This document shows, piece after piece, positions 52,795 to 62,323 of a DNA stretch of 64,000 nt. The DNA is from Bog-473 sp963782415. GTDB taxonomy: Bacteria > Actinomycetota > Acidimicrobiia > Acidimicrobiales > RAAP-2. The notes under the pieces were generated by a model. The model ran no database searches, had not been told where the DNA came from, and worked only from the letters and a program-made list of their open reading frames with translations. Made by a program: the position numbers and the translations under genes. Location: NCBI GenBank assembly GCA_963782415.1, contig CAWAJT010000004.1, forward strand, positions 434,001 through 498,000, written 5' to 3'. The first letter of the stretch is position 1. The number at the start of each line of letters is the position of its first letter.

Positions 52795-54082
52795 ATGGCG
52801 CGCCACGATGGAGAGACCCGCCCCCGCCGGGTCCTCATCGTCTCGGCCTTCGTTCTCCCTCATGTCGGTGGTGTCGAGGTCATCGTCGAGCAGCAGGCGG
52901 CGTCGCTGGCCGAGGAGGGGTTCGACGTCACGGTCGTGACCAGCGACCTGAGCGGATCCCGGGTCCAGGGATCAGTTGGCTCCCAAGACCGATCAGTCGG
53001 TTTCCGAGACCCTGCGCCCCCCCATCGCGTCGTCCGCAACCGGGCCTGGAACGGCTTGGAACATCGGGGAATCCCCTATCCCGTATGGAGGGCCGGTGCC
53101 TATGCCCGGCTGTTCCGCCTCGTTCGGGAGAGTGACGTCGTGCACGTGCACGACGTCACGTACCTCTCCTCCCTGAGCGCGGCGATCTTTTCACGGCTCG
53201 CCGGCCGTCCCCTGATTGTCACCCAGCACGTCGCGGTGGTTGCGCATGACAAGGGTGTGGTCGAAATGGTCCAGCGGGCCGTCTACGGTACCTGGGGTCG
53301 TCTGGTCTGGCGCTGGGCCAGGGAGATCGTCGTGTACAACCCAATCGTCCGACGGTTCCTCGTGGGGTACGGGGTCGATGCCCGGAAGGTCCGCCTCGTC
53401 TACAACGGGGTCGACACCGCATACTTCAGCCCCGGCGACGGCTCGGAACGCCATCGCGTGCGCAGCCGGTACGGCCTTCCCTTGGAGATACCCGTCGTGT
53501 TGTTTGCAGGCAGGCTTGTGCCGAAGAAAGGCGTGGACCGGCTCATTGCCGCCCGTGGGTCCGGGTACCACATCGCGCTCGTCGGATCCGGCACGGCTCC
53601 GACCCTTCCAGAGGGTGTCACCTGCCTGGGGGCGCTCGAGAGACACGAACTGCGCGACCTCTACCGCGCCGCTGATCTGTTCGCCTTTCCCGCGGTCGGC
53701 GAAATGCTGACCCTCGTCATGCAGGAAGCCATGGCCTGCGGGCTCCCAGTTGTCGCCACAGAGGAGCCCGACTACTCGGCGTACCGGTTCGGTCCTGACG
53801 ACATCGCGCTCGTCCCGGCGGACACCGCCAGCCTGAAGGCGGCCCTCCAGAGCCTGCTCGCTGATTCTGCCGCGGTTGGCTCGCATGCAGGCCGCGGCGC
53901 GGCGTGTCGCCGTCGAACGCTTCGATTGGGGGGCGAACGCGGTCCAGTTGAAGTCCTTGTACCAGGACACCGACGCTCCCGATGGCCCGCTAGCGGCCGG
54001 TGATCTCGCCGCAGCGGGGACCGTCATCGACCGATTCGAAGCTGACGAATCCGTTCCTGCTTCCGTCCCGCACGAGGACTGA
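52795..54082 (+). CDS. Glycosyltransferase family 4, one-base frameshift near the end
   Basis: This GT-B enzyme of about 428 residues starts with RRVLIVSAFVLPHVGGVEVIVEQ. It has VHVHDVTYLSSLSAAIF near 115, VVLFAGRLVPKKGVDRLIAA near 235 and LFAFPAVGEMLTLVMQEAMACGLPVVATEE near 300. After LADSAAV the frame breaks. The natural C-terminus (LARMQAAARRVAVERFDWGA) continues in another frame, joined if one G near 53873-53875 is removed. It is the only rightward gene in the glycosyltransferase block. Confidence 0.85.
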
Positions 54083-54093
54083 GCGTGCTCAGC

Positions 54094-54840
54094 TCAGTCG
54101 GACCATTCGACGTCCTCGCTGAGCACCCGCGCCGGGTTGCCTCCGGCGAGGGAGTGGGGAGGGACGTCCTTGGTCACCACGCTGCCGGCAGCGACCAGAC
54201 AGCCCTCGCCGAGGGTGACTCCGGGGAGAACGGTGCAGAAGGAACCGACAAGTGCATTCGCACGGAACACCACGGGCGCCGACACAGGTTTGCGATCGCC
54301 ATTGACGACGACTACGTGGCCGTTCGTGTCGAGCACATTGCCGTACCACGAGGTCCCCGAGCCCGCTTCGAAAATGATGTGGTCGAAGCACGTCACCGTT
54401 GTAAAGTCTCCGACGCCCGAGCCCGCATGCCATTCGAGATGTGCGCCGTCGTTGACGTGGAGCCGGACTCCGTTTCTGATCAGGACGGTCCCCTCGACGG
54501 ACATGGTGGCTCCCCGGCCGAGATGAATCGCCACCGGAGTCGCGCCGAAGTGGACGAAGCCCACGAAGAAAAACCCGCCGGGACTGATGACGACCTTGGA
54601 GCGCGGCCCGATCTTGATCCTGGTTCCCCGCGAAATCAGGAACCAACCGCGGTAGCGCGCGCTCAACACAAGCGACCGCACGATCGACACATGGGTGATG
54701 AACGTCCATACGAGCGCGGGATCAAATTTGTCCGCCCTCGAGGCGGGGAGCAGATGCCGGTAGCGACCGGCCCAAGACCGAATGCCGCCCCCGATCCGGG
54801 TTTCCGCGCTCGATCCGGAGCTATGCCAGCGCCCGCTCAT
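54094..54840 (-). CDS. Left-handed beta-helix (hexapeptide) acyltransferase
   Basis: This 248-residue protein has hexapeptide-repeat turns typical of O- or N-acyltransferases of surface sugars: GTRIKIGPRSKVVISPGGFF, GATMSVEGTVLIRNGVRLHV, and the end ALVGSFCTVLPGVTLGEGCLVAAGSVVTKDVPPHSLAGGNPARVL, the usual capping loop. It probably transfers acetyl or a similar group from CoA to a sugar of the glycan built here. The ATG at 54840 is the first in the frame before the domain. It lies between the GT4 gene and a membrane protein gene. Confidence 0.87.
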   Translation of the reverse strand: MSGRWHSSGSSAETRIGGGIRSWAGRYRHLLPASRADKFDPALVWTFITHVSIVRSLVLSARYRGWFLISRGTRIKIGPRSKVVISPGGFFFVGFVHFGATPVAIHLGRGATMSVEGTVLIRNGVRLHVNDGAHLEWHAGSGVGDFTTVTCFDHIIFEAGSGTSWYGNVLDTNGHVVVVNGDRKPVSAPVVFRANALVGSFCTVLPGVTLGEGCLVAAGSVVTKDVPPHSLAGGNPARVLSEDVEWSD

Positions 54841-54897
54841 GCCGCCTCCCACCGTGGACGTCGCAGTGCGCAAGGTACCAATTGCTCAAGCAAAGGG

Positions 54898-55431
54898 TCA
54901 AGACCCGATCCACGCCCCCGGATGCAGGATGGTAACGAGACGAAGCCATGCCGCGCTGAGCACGGTCACCGCCAACGCAATCACCCGTAGCGTCCCTTCG
55001 GTCGGCCACGTAGCGAAGTGAGTCGCCTGAATGGCCAATGTGGCCGGATGGGTCAACGCGTTCACTGAGAGATAGATCACCAGGCCGATGCCGCCAACGA
55101 GGGTCGCAACGGCGACGCCGGTGGCCATTGCAGCGAGCGGTGATATCGGGACCCTTTCGCCGACTTCGACCGGCGCAGCACGACGACGCCTGCACACCCG
55201 CAGCGTCTCACTGAGGGTCACGGTGGCGACGAGCAAAGCAAACGCCCCCACTCCCGCGCTGTCAGTACGCAGTCCGGCCATCTTGGGCCAGTAGGGGCGG
55301 GCCAGACCATCAGGATGAAAGCTTCCCACGAGGCAAGAACCGAACCAGACCAGCGCGGCCGCCAGAGCGAGGCCGGTGGCGACGCTCTCTACGACGGCCC
55401 CCGCGGCCAGGCCGGTGTTCCGCTCGGTCAC
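54898..55431 (-). CDS. Four-span membrane protein of unknown function
   Basis: This 177-residue protein has four hydrophobic segments (VATGLALAAALVWFGSCLVG, VGAFALLVATVTLSETL, ATGVAVATLVGGIGLVIYLS, TLRVIALAVTVLSAAWLRLV). It overlaps the large membrane protein gene by 4 bases (ATGA), so it is translationally coupled and probably works with it in glycan assembly. No family is recognised. Confidence 0.7.
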   Translation of the reverse strand: MTERNTGLAAGAVVESVATGLALAAALVWFGSCLVGSFHPDGLARPYWPKMAGLRTDSAGVGAFALLVATVTLSETLRVCRRRRAAPVEVGERVPISPLAAMATGVAVATLVGGIGLVIYLSVNALTHPATLAIQATHFATWPTEGTLRVIALAVTVLSAAWLRLVTILHPGAWIGS

Positions 55432-57842
55432 TGGTAGACCTTTGCCTTGCCGTCATCGAAGACGACGTTTTTCTGCGTCTTGAGTAACCCGAACGGGTAG
55501 CGGTACGTGACGATGTTGCCGTTGACGAAGACGGATGCGGTTCCGGTCGCCAGCATCGACGAGTCGGCAATGACCCAGGATCCCTTCTCCACGAAGGTGG
55601 GGAAGAGATCGGTGAGGTATTGCCGACCCGTGACCGAAGACGGCGAGTTGAAGGCGAACCGCTGGGAGGTGAAGTCCGATTGCACCCCGCCGGGGAGCGT
55701 GCCCGGCTTTCCGGCCAACCAGTTCACGGCAGCTTCTTGTTGTGGGGTCATGTAGTAAAGGTCGTAGTACTGCCCACTGTCGTTGAGGTTGAGCTGCGCC
55801 GGGTAACCGCCGATCGCTTGTGGGATCAGCCCCGTGGTGGAAGCGAAGAAGGCAAGTCCCAGAGTGCCGGTCAGGGCCCGGCGCCACCACCTTCCCAGGG
55901 GCTGGAACAGGGTGAGCGAGCCCACGACGATCACCGGGGCAACGAGGATGAGCGCCTGCTGGAAGACGCGGAGCACGCCGTACTCGACCGAGAGATCAGG
56001 GAGGACAGTCACGGCGACGAGCACCGCGATGGCGGCTGCGCAGAGGTAGTAGTACTCCCGCCCCACCCTGCCCCACCGCCGCTTCGACAGCAGCAGACCG
56101 AGCATCCCGATCAGGAGGAAGATCTGTTCCCCTTTGGCCGCCAGGCTACGCATGACGTCGTTCACGGTCGTGGGTGAGATCCCGGCGCGCGACAGCGCCC
56201 GCCCGGCGCGGGTGACCGGCAGGTTGGGCTGGGGCACGGTCGGGGTCTCGTAACGGTCCACCACCGATAGTGGGATAAATGTGCCGGGGTCCGCCTTGGC
56301 TCGTTGCGCCAGGGTCTCATTGCGGTACTGATCGAGGAGTGTGTTGTTGCTCACGCTCTGATTCAGCTGGGACCGGTTGTTCGATCCGCCGCCGGAGAAG
56401 AGTCCGTAATTGACGCTCGCGGACTTAGCCCCCCCACCGTGATGGAGGAAGGTTGATACGGCGGAATTGAATTCGCTGGTCACGCCGTTGGCCGTCTTCG
56501 TCGCCAGCCCACCCCAGGCCACGATGACGACCAGGATGGAGGCGAGACATCCCAGCCCGAGCGTGCGGGTTGTGGCCGTAGACCAGCGTCCCTCAGGCGC
56601 GTCCGGGGGGTCCGAACGCGTCCAGGCGGGTGGCCAGCCCCGGGCGAACATCGTCTGCCCGAACCACGCAATGGCCAGGGTCGCGAAGAGGACGTAGCTC
56701 GAGGAGTAGTGGCAGAGCTCGGCCCCAACCGCCGCCGCGACGAGCACGAATTGCCGCCGGCGCTTCCGCCACAGGGGATTGGTCATGGCGAGGAAGGCAG
56801 CGGCCACGAACAGCAAGGCCATTTCCTGGCGATTGAGGAACGGCAGGTCGGTGAAGAACGTCGGAAAACCAATGAAATAGGCCACCCCCAAGATGGCGAC
56901 CCGGTCCGAGAAGTAGCGGCGGGCCAACGTGAAGACCATGACGGGACAGGCGGCGAACAGCAGTTGGAAGAAGACCTTGTAGATGTAGGGGTCGTCCACG
57001 TGCAGGAGGGACGAGATCTGTGTGGGAAGGAGCGTGATGCTCAGACAGGCGTTGTAGGGGTCACGAAACGTGGACATGTCCCACTTGCCCTGCGCCGCCG
57101 TGAGCTCGAAGACGCGGTATTCGAGCTGGATGTCGTGACCGGTGACCGACCAACCCCGCAAAGAGGTCATCAAGAGTAGGGCGGCCGATAACAGGTAGAC
57201 GGCAAGGCTCATGACCCCGGTCCGGAGCCGGTCGGCCCACAGCAGCAGGAGCGCGAGGGCAAGGAGGGCCACCCCCAGTCCCGCCATGCTGAGCGCGTCC
57301 CCGTTGCCGTTGTTGAGGCGGTTGGCACCGAACACCATGAGCAGTACGCAGGCCCCGCACGCTGTGAGCACGCGGGCCTCGAGAGCGCCCAGGACGCCCG
57401 GCGCGATCCGCACCTCAAATGGTGCCGGCCGTCGGCGCCGCATGAACCAGAGACCGACGTCGATGACATCGACGAGGAGGAGGACGGGCACCGTGGACAA
57501 CGGACGCGCCACGCCGAGAAGCGGCAGGACGGTGTTGATGGCCAGTCCGCCCACGAGGAGGAGGAGGAGCGTGCCCACCAGACCGAGGCTCAGTCGTTCG
57601 GCGACGGAACTCTTCCCCCATAGTTCGGTTGTCGCCAGCAGGTAGGCCGGAAACAAGAGCATGAGCCAGAAAACGAGTGCGGGTCCCACGAACCGAAGGT
57701 GGCCCCCGGTCAGGGCTGAGTCGTTGGCCACGGCAAAGGCCGCTCCGACGATGATCGGTATGACCGGGTCGCGTCCCTTCTCCTTCGGCTCATCAGGGAG
57801 GAGAAGCGTGTTGGGTCGCGTGCTGGCCGGTGCGGTGGTCAT
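55428..57842 (-). CDS. Large multi-span membrane protein, GT-C-like
   Basis: This 804-residue protein has a dozen or more hydrophobic spans in its first 650 residues and a soluble C-terminal part of about 120 residues (NLNDSGQYYDLYYMTPQQEAAVNWLAG, YLTDLFPTFVEKGSWVIADS). This layout, with acidic loop residues after the early spans (GHDIQLEYRVFELTAAQGKW), resembles GT-C glycosyltransferases or DUF2206-type proteins that use lipid-linked sugars on the outer face. Its start overlaps the end of the flippase gene by 4 bases. It is the likely partner enzyme that uses the substrates the flippase exports. Confidence 0.75.
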   Translation of the reverse strand: MTTAPASTRPNTLLLPDEPKEKGRDPVIPIIVGAAFAVANDSALTGGHLRFVGPALVFWLMLLFPAYLLATTELWGKSSVAERLSLGLVGTLLLLLVGGLAINTVLPLLGVARPLSTVPVLLLVDVIDVGLWFMRRRRPAPFEVRIAPGVLGALEARVLTACGACVLLMVFGANRLNNGNGDALSMAGLGVALLALALLLLWADRLRTGVMSLAVYLLSAALLLMTSLRGWSVTGHDIQLEYRVFELTAAQGKWDMSTFRDPYNACLSITLLPTQISSLLHVDDPYIYKVFFQLLFAACPVMVFTLARRYFSDRVAILGVAYFIGFPTFFTDLPFLNRQEMALLFVAAAFLAMTNPLWRKRRRQFVLVAAAVGAELCHYSSSYVLFATLAIAWFGQTMFARGWPPAWTRSDPPDAPEGRWSTATTRTLGLGCLASILVVIVAWGGLATKTANGVTSEFNSAVSTFLHHGGGAKSASVNYGLFSGGGSNNRSQLNQSVSNNTLLDQYRNETLAQRAKADPGTFIPLSVVDRYETPTVPQPNLPVTRAGRALSRAGISPTTVNDVMRSLAAKGEQIFLLIGMLGLLLSKRRWGRVGREYYYLCAAAIAVLVAVTVLPDLSVEYGVLRVFQQALILVAPVIVVGSLTLFQPLGRWWRRALTGTLGLAFFASTTGLIPQAIGGYPAQLNLNDSGQYYDLYYMTPQQEAAVNWLAGKPGTLPGGVQSDFTSQRFAFNSPSSVTGRQYLTDLFPTFVEKGSWVIADSSMLATGTASVFVNGNIVTYRYPFGLLKTQKNVVFDDGKAKVYQ

Positions 57843-59812
57843 CCGGTCGGCTCTGTCTTGGTTGCGAGACCCGTGACGATGAAGTTGAAGTCGACTGCCA
57901 CCCCGTAGCCGGCCAGGCCGACCGAGAGCTGGCACGGGGATCCCGTGCATTTGGGGTCGACTGACACAGTGACGTTGCGCGATTCGCCCGCAGGGACGAC
58001 AACGGATCCACCACCGACGATGCCGGCCGTGTTGTTCGACGGCGACGCAATCAGGAAGTAGGGATACCTGATCGTCTTGGATTCGTGATTCTCCGCCGTG
58101 AAGGTGAATTGAAGCGCTTGTCCGGAGGCGACGGTGGTGGGGAGCTTGTTCGGGGCAACGAACGACACGGCCGAATACGGCTCGGGCTGCTGAATGATCG
58201 ATTCCACCCACTGATGTCGACTGCCCGGCAACACGAGGCTGACCGCAACAGCCGCGACGGCGAGCGGCGCCACGACCGGCCAGAGTCGCCGATGCGTCTT
58301 CACCCGCTTCGGCGCAACGCGATGCTCCCGCGTGTGGTCCCTCTCCGCATCGAGGGGGGCGCTTGGGTGCCGAACCCAGCGCCAGACCGGCACGGCCACA
58401 GCAGCCGAAGCGACCGTCAGTCCGACGGGCCATGCCACCGAGAGAATCGTCAGACCCCGGGGCGCCAGCACCCATGCCAGCGCGCAGGTGACCAGCGCGT
58501 ACACCACATTGCCCAGCACGATCGCTCGAAGCCGCCCGACGAGCCGGAGGACGGTCAAGAGCCAATTGAATGCCGCGAACGGGATCACGGCGGTGGACAT
58601 CACAATCAGCACATCCGTGCCATGCTCGCTGTAATCGTGGCCGAAGAGCAGGAGCAGCCAACGAGCCGCCAACATGAGCACGACGGTGGCGGGGATGCAG
58701 AACAGCGCCAGCAGTCGCCAGCTTCGGCGCATGACGATTCGCAGGTCCTGGTCCTCGTGGCTGCCCTCCGACAGAAACGCTTGTTCCACCGCGAACACTC
58801 CGGCGAAGAGCAGGCTGACCAGCAAGTAGGCGATGTAGTAGTACGCCGCCTCATGGACGCCTATCCGGTCCAGCACGATGAGCGGAATCACGAAAGTCGG
58901 CAGCAGGGTCAGCAGGTTCCCCGCATAGTTAGCGCCGGAGAACCGCCAAAGCGGACGCAGCACCGCCCGAGAGCCGCGCAGGCTCGGGCGGAAGTGGTTG
59001 ACGGTGACGAGTAGGAGCAGGCTGGCGGCCGCCGCGGCGGCGTAGCCGATGGCCGAGGCGACGAACAGTCCGTAGGCCCCCGCGCCGGCGACGGCCACGG
59101 CAGCCCCGATCTTGACGATGCCGCCGATACCGCCGTCGACGAGCGCGTTGAATTTTGCCTGTCGCAAGCCGATGAAGATCGAATCCGTGATGAGGTTGAG
59201 CGGTCCGAAGATGCCGCCGAGAATGACGACCCCGGCGGCCGTTGCTGCGCTGTGGACGACAAAGGTCAACTTGGGGGATACCAACGGCAACACGGCGAGA
59301 TAGCCCAACGTGAGGACGGCTCCGAAACCCGCCACGATCACCATGGACGCCGTCATGAGGACGTTGGGCTTGGACGACTTGGGCAGATAGCGGACCACCG
59401 TGCTGTTGAGGCCGAGCAGGGCGGCGAAGGAGGTCACGCCGAGAACGGAGAACAGCGACGTGGCCAGGCCGACGTCAGTGACGGAGAAGAGGCGCGCACT
59501 GATGATCCAGAACGCGAACCCGGCCGCTGCCTGCAACCCCGAGTTGAGCATCAGGTAGACCGAGTTGCTCACGAGGTGGTTCTGCCGCCAGCGGGTCGCC
59601 CATGAGGGACGGACCTCGGCCAGGAGCGCGGGTTCGGTGGAGGCGGGCTCCTCCGCCACATCCTCGACCCGGACGTGCTTCCCGCGCACGCCCTCGATCC
59701 GGACGTGTTCGCCCGGCACATCAACGACCCAGAGAAGCTCCTCGGGTACGTGATCGGCCCGGACGTGCTTCCCCCTTTGGGGGGCCGAGTCGCTATCGAT
59801 AGCCGAGGACAT
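57839..59812 (-). CDS. Polysaccharide flippase (Wzx/MATE-like) with extra domains at both ends
   Basis: This 657-residue protein has a repeat-bearing tail (residues 1-65), a flippase core of about 12 spans (residues 75-500, starting NHLVSNSVYLMLNSGLQAAA) and, after a final span at VVAPLAVAAVAVSLVLPG, an outside beta-rich domain of about 130 residues (LQFTFTAENHESKTIRYPYF, GESRNVTVSVDPKCTGSPCQ). That last domain resembles the C-terminal part of DUF1616 proteins. The core moves lipid-linked sugars across the membrane. The added outer domain is unusual for a flippase and may bind the glycan or its polymerase. It heads a three-gene operon with coupled starts. Confidence 0.83.
   Translation of the reverse strand: MSSAIDSDSAPQRGKHVRADHVPEELLWVVDVPGEHVRIEGVRGKHVRVEDVAEEPASTEPALLAEVRPSWATRWRQNHLVSNSVYLMLNSGLQAAAGFAFWIISARLFSVTDVGLATSLFSVLGVTSFAALLGLNSTVVRYLPKSSKPNVLMTASMVIVAGFGAVLTLGYLAVLPLVSPKLTFVVHSAATAAGVVILGGIFGPLNLITDSIFIGLRQAKFNALVDGGIGGIVKIGAAVAVAGAGAYGLFVASAIGYAAAAAASLLLLVTVNHFRPSLRGSRAVLRPLWRFSGANYAGNLLTLLPTFVIPLIVLDRIGVHEAAYYYIAYLLVSLLFAGVFAVEQAFLSEGSHEDQDLRIVMRRSWRLLALFCIPATVVLMLAARWLLLLFGHDYSEHGTDVLIVMSTAVIPFAAFNWLLTVLRLVGRLRAIVLGNVVYALVTCALAWVLAPRGLTILSVAWPVGLTVASAAVAVPVWRWVRHPSAPLDAERDHTREHRVAPKRVKTHRRLWPVVAPLAVAAVAVSLVLPGSRHQWVESIIQQPEPYSAVSFVAPNKLPTTVASGQALQFTFTAENHESKTIRYPYFLIASPSNNTAGIVGGGSVVVPAGESRNVTVSVDPKCTGSPCQLSVGLAGYGVAVDFNFIVTGLATKTEPTG
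59654..59773 (-). repeat. 30-bp (10-residue) repeats in the flippase N-terminus
   Basis: GGACGTGCTT or GGACGTGTTC recurs at 59671, 59701 and 59761 on the + strand, a 30-base period with one diverged copy. It codes for four units of the form G-K/E-H-V-R-x-D/E-x-V-x (residues 14-53), such as GEHVRIEGVR and GKHVRVEDVA. These alternate charged and hydrophobic residues like a small beta structure. Confidence 0.75.
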
Positions 59813-60138
59813 GCGTGCGCCCCTCCGAACGGGCTGCGGACTGAGTCCAAGATGTTACGTGACCAGGCCTGATGGAAAGATTTGGCTTGAGGCACGGAAG
59901 CCACGAGCATGGGTCGTGACCAGCCACCCGTGGCCGGGCGGATTGGCCGCACCACTTTGCCGGTTATGCCGTCGAACTTTCGTTCACGTCCTGGTCGAGC
60001 CCCATTCGCTCAAGGAGGCGAACGGTTGTGCCGACGTTGCCAACTGGTGGCAAGGGGCACGATCACCTGACAGCTCAGTGGCGAGTCGGCCAAGCTCGCC
60101 TGCGGGCCGACCATTCCGCCCGAAGACGAGGAGGCCTT
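59813..60138. other. 326-base gap between the divergent flippase and glycosidase genes
   Basis: No gene is convincing here. A frame continuous with the glycosidase runs back to 60028, but the better start is at 60139. The region around 59850-59890 is relatively AT-rich and probably carries the promoters for both directions. No repeat or hairpin stood out. Confidence 0.4.
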
Positions 60139-61452
60139 TTGCAGTTCCTGAGGATTAAACCAGTCCTGGTGACCGCCGCAGGCCTCGCCGTAGCCGTCGT
60201 CACGCTCACGCGCGCAACGACGGTCACCGAGCAGCCGGCGAGCGCACAATCCTCCCACCCAGACACTCACTCTGTCGCAGCGACAACCCCGTCGGCCAAG
60301 GCATCGGTCCCAGCCACCGGTCAGGCAGTATCGAATTCGGCGAACAAAAGGGCAGGCGCTGGGGGCGTTAACAGGAAGCCCAGAGCAACGGCAGGGACAC
60401 TGAGCGGGAACGCCCCGAGGTCTGTCGCCGCGCCCACCACCACGACCTCGTATCCGCCGGTCACGACGACTACCGTGCCCGCGAGCAACCGGCCGGTCAT
60501 CGGCATCAGCATGCCCTCCCTCCTCACGGAGGCGCCGGCCATCCAGGCGGCGCAGCTGGCCAACCTGAAATCGATCGGGATCACCTCAGTTCGCATTGGA
60601 GCGAATTGGGCTTGGATCTCCTACGCCGGGCAAGGCACATACGACTGGACCCAACTCGACCAAGAGGTGGCCTCCGTCCGCGCCGCTGGCATGAGCATGG
60701 ACATGGTCATCATGGGGACGCCGGCGTGGGCCGCCGTGTCCGGCGAAGCGGGGAACGATGTCGCCCAACCCGCGAACCCGAGCTCATTCGGTCAGTTCGC
60801 GGCAGCCGTCGCGCAGCGGTATGCACCGCAGGGCGTCCAGGACTTCGAGATCTGGAACGAACCGAACAACACCGTCTTCTGGCAGCCGGCTCCGAATCCT
60901 GCCGCGTATGTGCAAATCCTTCAGGCGGCGTATACGGACATCAAGGCTGTCGATCCCGGTGCCTTCGTCATCACGGCCGGCCTGGCGCCCGAAGCCACCC
61001 AGAACGGCAACATCAACGAAGTGACCTTTCTTCAGGACATGTACGCAGACGGCGCCAAGGGGTACTTCAACGCCGTCGGAGACCACCCGTACAGCTATCC
61101 GGCTCTGCCCGACACCTACGAAGCGTGGTCTGGCTGGTCGCAGATGGCCGTCACTCCGACTTCGCTCGAGAGCACGATGGCCGCCAACGGAGACGGCAGC
61201 AAGCCGATCTGGGTGACAGAAGTCGGGGCTCCCACCGGCGGCCCGGACTCGGTCGGGACAGCGGCCCAGGCTGAAGAGCTCACCCAGGCGATCGACAACG
61301 CAAAGTCCTCGAGTTGGATCGGCGCCATGTACCTCTACACCTATGAGGACAGTGGCGGGAACCCCAGTACTGACGAAGACTGGTTCGGCCTCCTCAACGC
61401 CGACGGCAGCGCCAAGGCCGCGTGGTCCGCTGTCGCAGCGGCTATTGGATAA
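60139..61452 (+). CDS. Exported glycoside hydrolase, clan GH-A (GH39/GH5-like)
   Basis: This protein of about 437 residues starts at a TTG (LQFLRIKPVLVTAAGLAVAVV) after a GAGGAGG box. The hydrophobic segment is a signal or anchor. A Thr/Ser/Pro-rich linker follows (including TTTTSYPPVTTTTVPAS), then a TIM-barrel catalytic domain of about 310 residues. The acid/base Glu is in VQDFEIWNEPNNTVFW and the nucleophile Glu in PIWVTEVGAP. Other marks are ITSVRIGANWAWI and GDHPYSYP. It probably cuts or trims a polysaccharide outside the cell, and its place next to the flippase suggests the glycan made here is its substrate. A GTG at 60028 is an alternative start. Confidence 0.83.
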   Translation: MQFLRIKPVLVTAAGLAVAVVTLTRATTVTEQPASAQSSHPDTHSVAATTPSAKASVPATGQAVSNSANKRAGAGGVNRKPRATAGTLSGNAPRSVAAPTTTTSYPPVTTTTVPASNRPVIGISMPSLLTEAPAIQAAQLANLKSIGITSVRIGANWAWISYAGQGTYDWTQLDQEVASVRAAGMSMDMVIMGTPAWAAVSGEAGNDVAQPANPSSFGQFAAAVAQRYAPQGVQDFEIWNEPNNTVFWQPAPNPAAYVQILQAAYTDIKAVDPGAFVITAGLAPEATQNGNINEVTFLQDMYADGAKGYFNAVGDHPYSYPALPDTYEAWSGWSQMAVTPTSLESTMAANGDGSKPIWVTEVGAPTGGPDSVGTAAQAEELTQAIDNAKSSSWIGAMYLYTYEDSGGNPSTDEDWFGLLNADGSAKAAWSAVAAAIG

Positions 61453-61527
61453 TCCCTTAGGCCCGTCGTCGCATCGGCCTGAGACGATCCGTACGCCGGC
61501 TGCGGGGGGCATCTATCGTCTGCTCCC

Positions 61528-62286
61528 GTGACGCAGCCGACGTACGACTTCTCAGAGCGGGTTGTGGTGGTCACGGGCGGCTCCCGCGGCGTCGGGGCGG
61601 GGATTGTGGCCGCCTTCGTCGGAGCGGGGGCACACGTCGTGGCGTGCGGACGCAAGGAAGCGAACGTCGAAGGGGCCGTGTTCGTCGTGGCGGATGTCCG
61701 CAAACCGCCCGACGCCGAACGCGTGATTGCCAAGGCGGTGGCGCACTTCGGCCGACTCGACGTTCTCATCAACAATGCTGGGGGTTCACCGCACGTGATG
61801 GCCGCCGATGCGTCGCCCCGCTTCGTCGAGGCGATCGTCGGTCTCAACCTGCTTGCGCCGCTGTGGTGCGCCCAATCTGCTCACAAGGTGATGGCCGTCC
61901 AAGAGGACGGAGGCTCCATCGTCAACGTGTCCAGCGTCTCGGGCATGCGCCCTTCGCCCGGCGCGTCGGCGTACGGTGCGGCCAAGGCAGGCCTCATCAA
62001 CCTGACGTCGACGCTCGCGGTCGAGTGGGCTCCCCGAGTCCGGGTGAACTGCGTCACAGCGGGATTGCTTGATAACGGCGCTGACGACGACTTCTATGGA
62101 GGACCCGAGGGCATGAAGCGGGCGGCCGCTACCGTGCCCGTCGGCCGGATGGGCACGCCGGCGGACGTCGCCGAGGCCTGCCTGTTTCTCTCGAGCGAAG
62201 CGGCTTCCTACATCTCGGGTGCCAATCTGGTGGTCCACGGTGGTGGCGAGCCTCCGGTCTATCTCGGCGCCGTGGCCCAAACCTAA
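61528..62286 (+). CDS. Short-chain dehydrogenase/reductase
   Basis: This 252-residue SDR starts at GTG 61528. It has VVVTGGSRGVGAGIVAAF near residue 12, NNAGGSPHVM near 82, SIVNVSSVSGMRPSP near 130 with the catalytic Ser, and YGAAKAGLINLTS near 150 with Tyr and Lys. It probably reduces or oxidises an acyl-CoA or ketone; similar enzymes occur in steroid catabolism clusters. It lies 69 bases upstream of the transhydrogenase operon, which would balance the NADPH such an enzyme may need. Confidence 0.88.
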   Translation: MTQPTYDFSERVVVVTGGSRGVGAGIVAAFVGAGAHVVACGRKEANVEGAVFVVADVRKPPDAERVIAKAVAHFGRLDVLINNAGGSPHVMAADASPRFVEAIVGLNLLAPLWCAQSAHKVMAVQEDGGSIVNVSSVSGMRPSPGASAYGAAKAGLINLTSTLAVEWAPRVRVNCVTAGLLDNGADDDFYGGPEGMKRAAATVPVGRMGTPADVAEACLFLSSEAASYISGANLVVHGGGEPPVYLGAVAQT

Positions 62287-62323
62287 ACGACGTGATGAGT
62301 GTGCCTGGCCGGCCCGATTAGGG

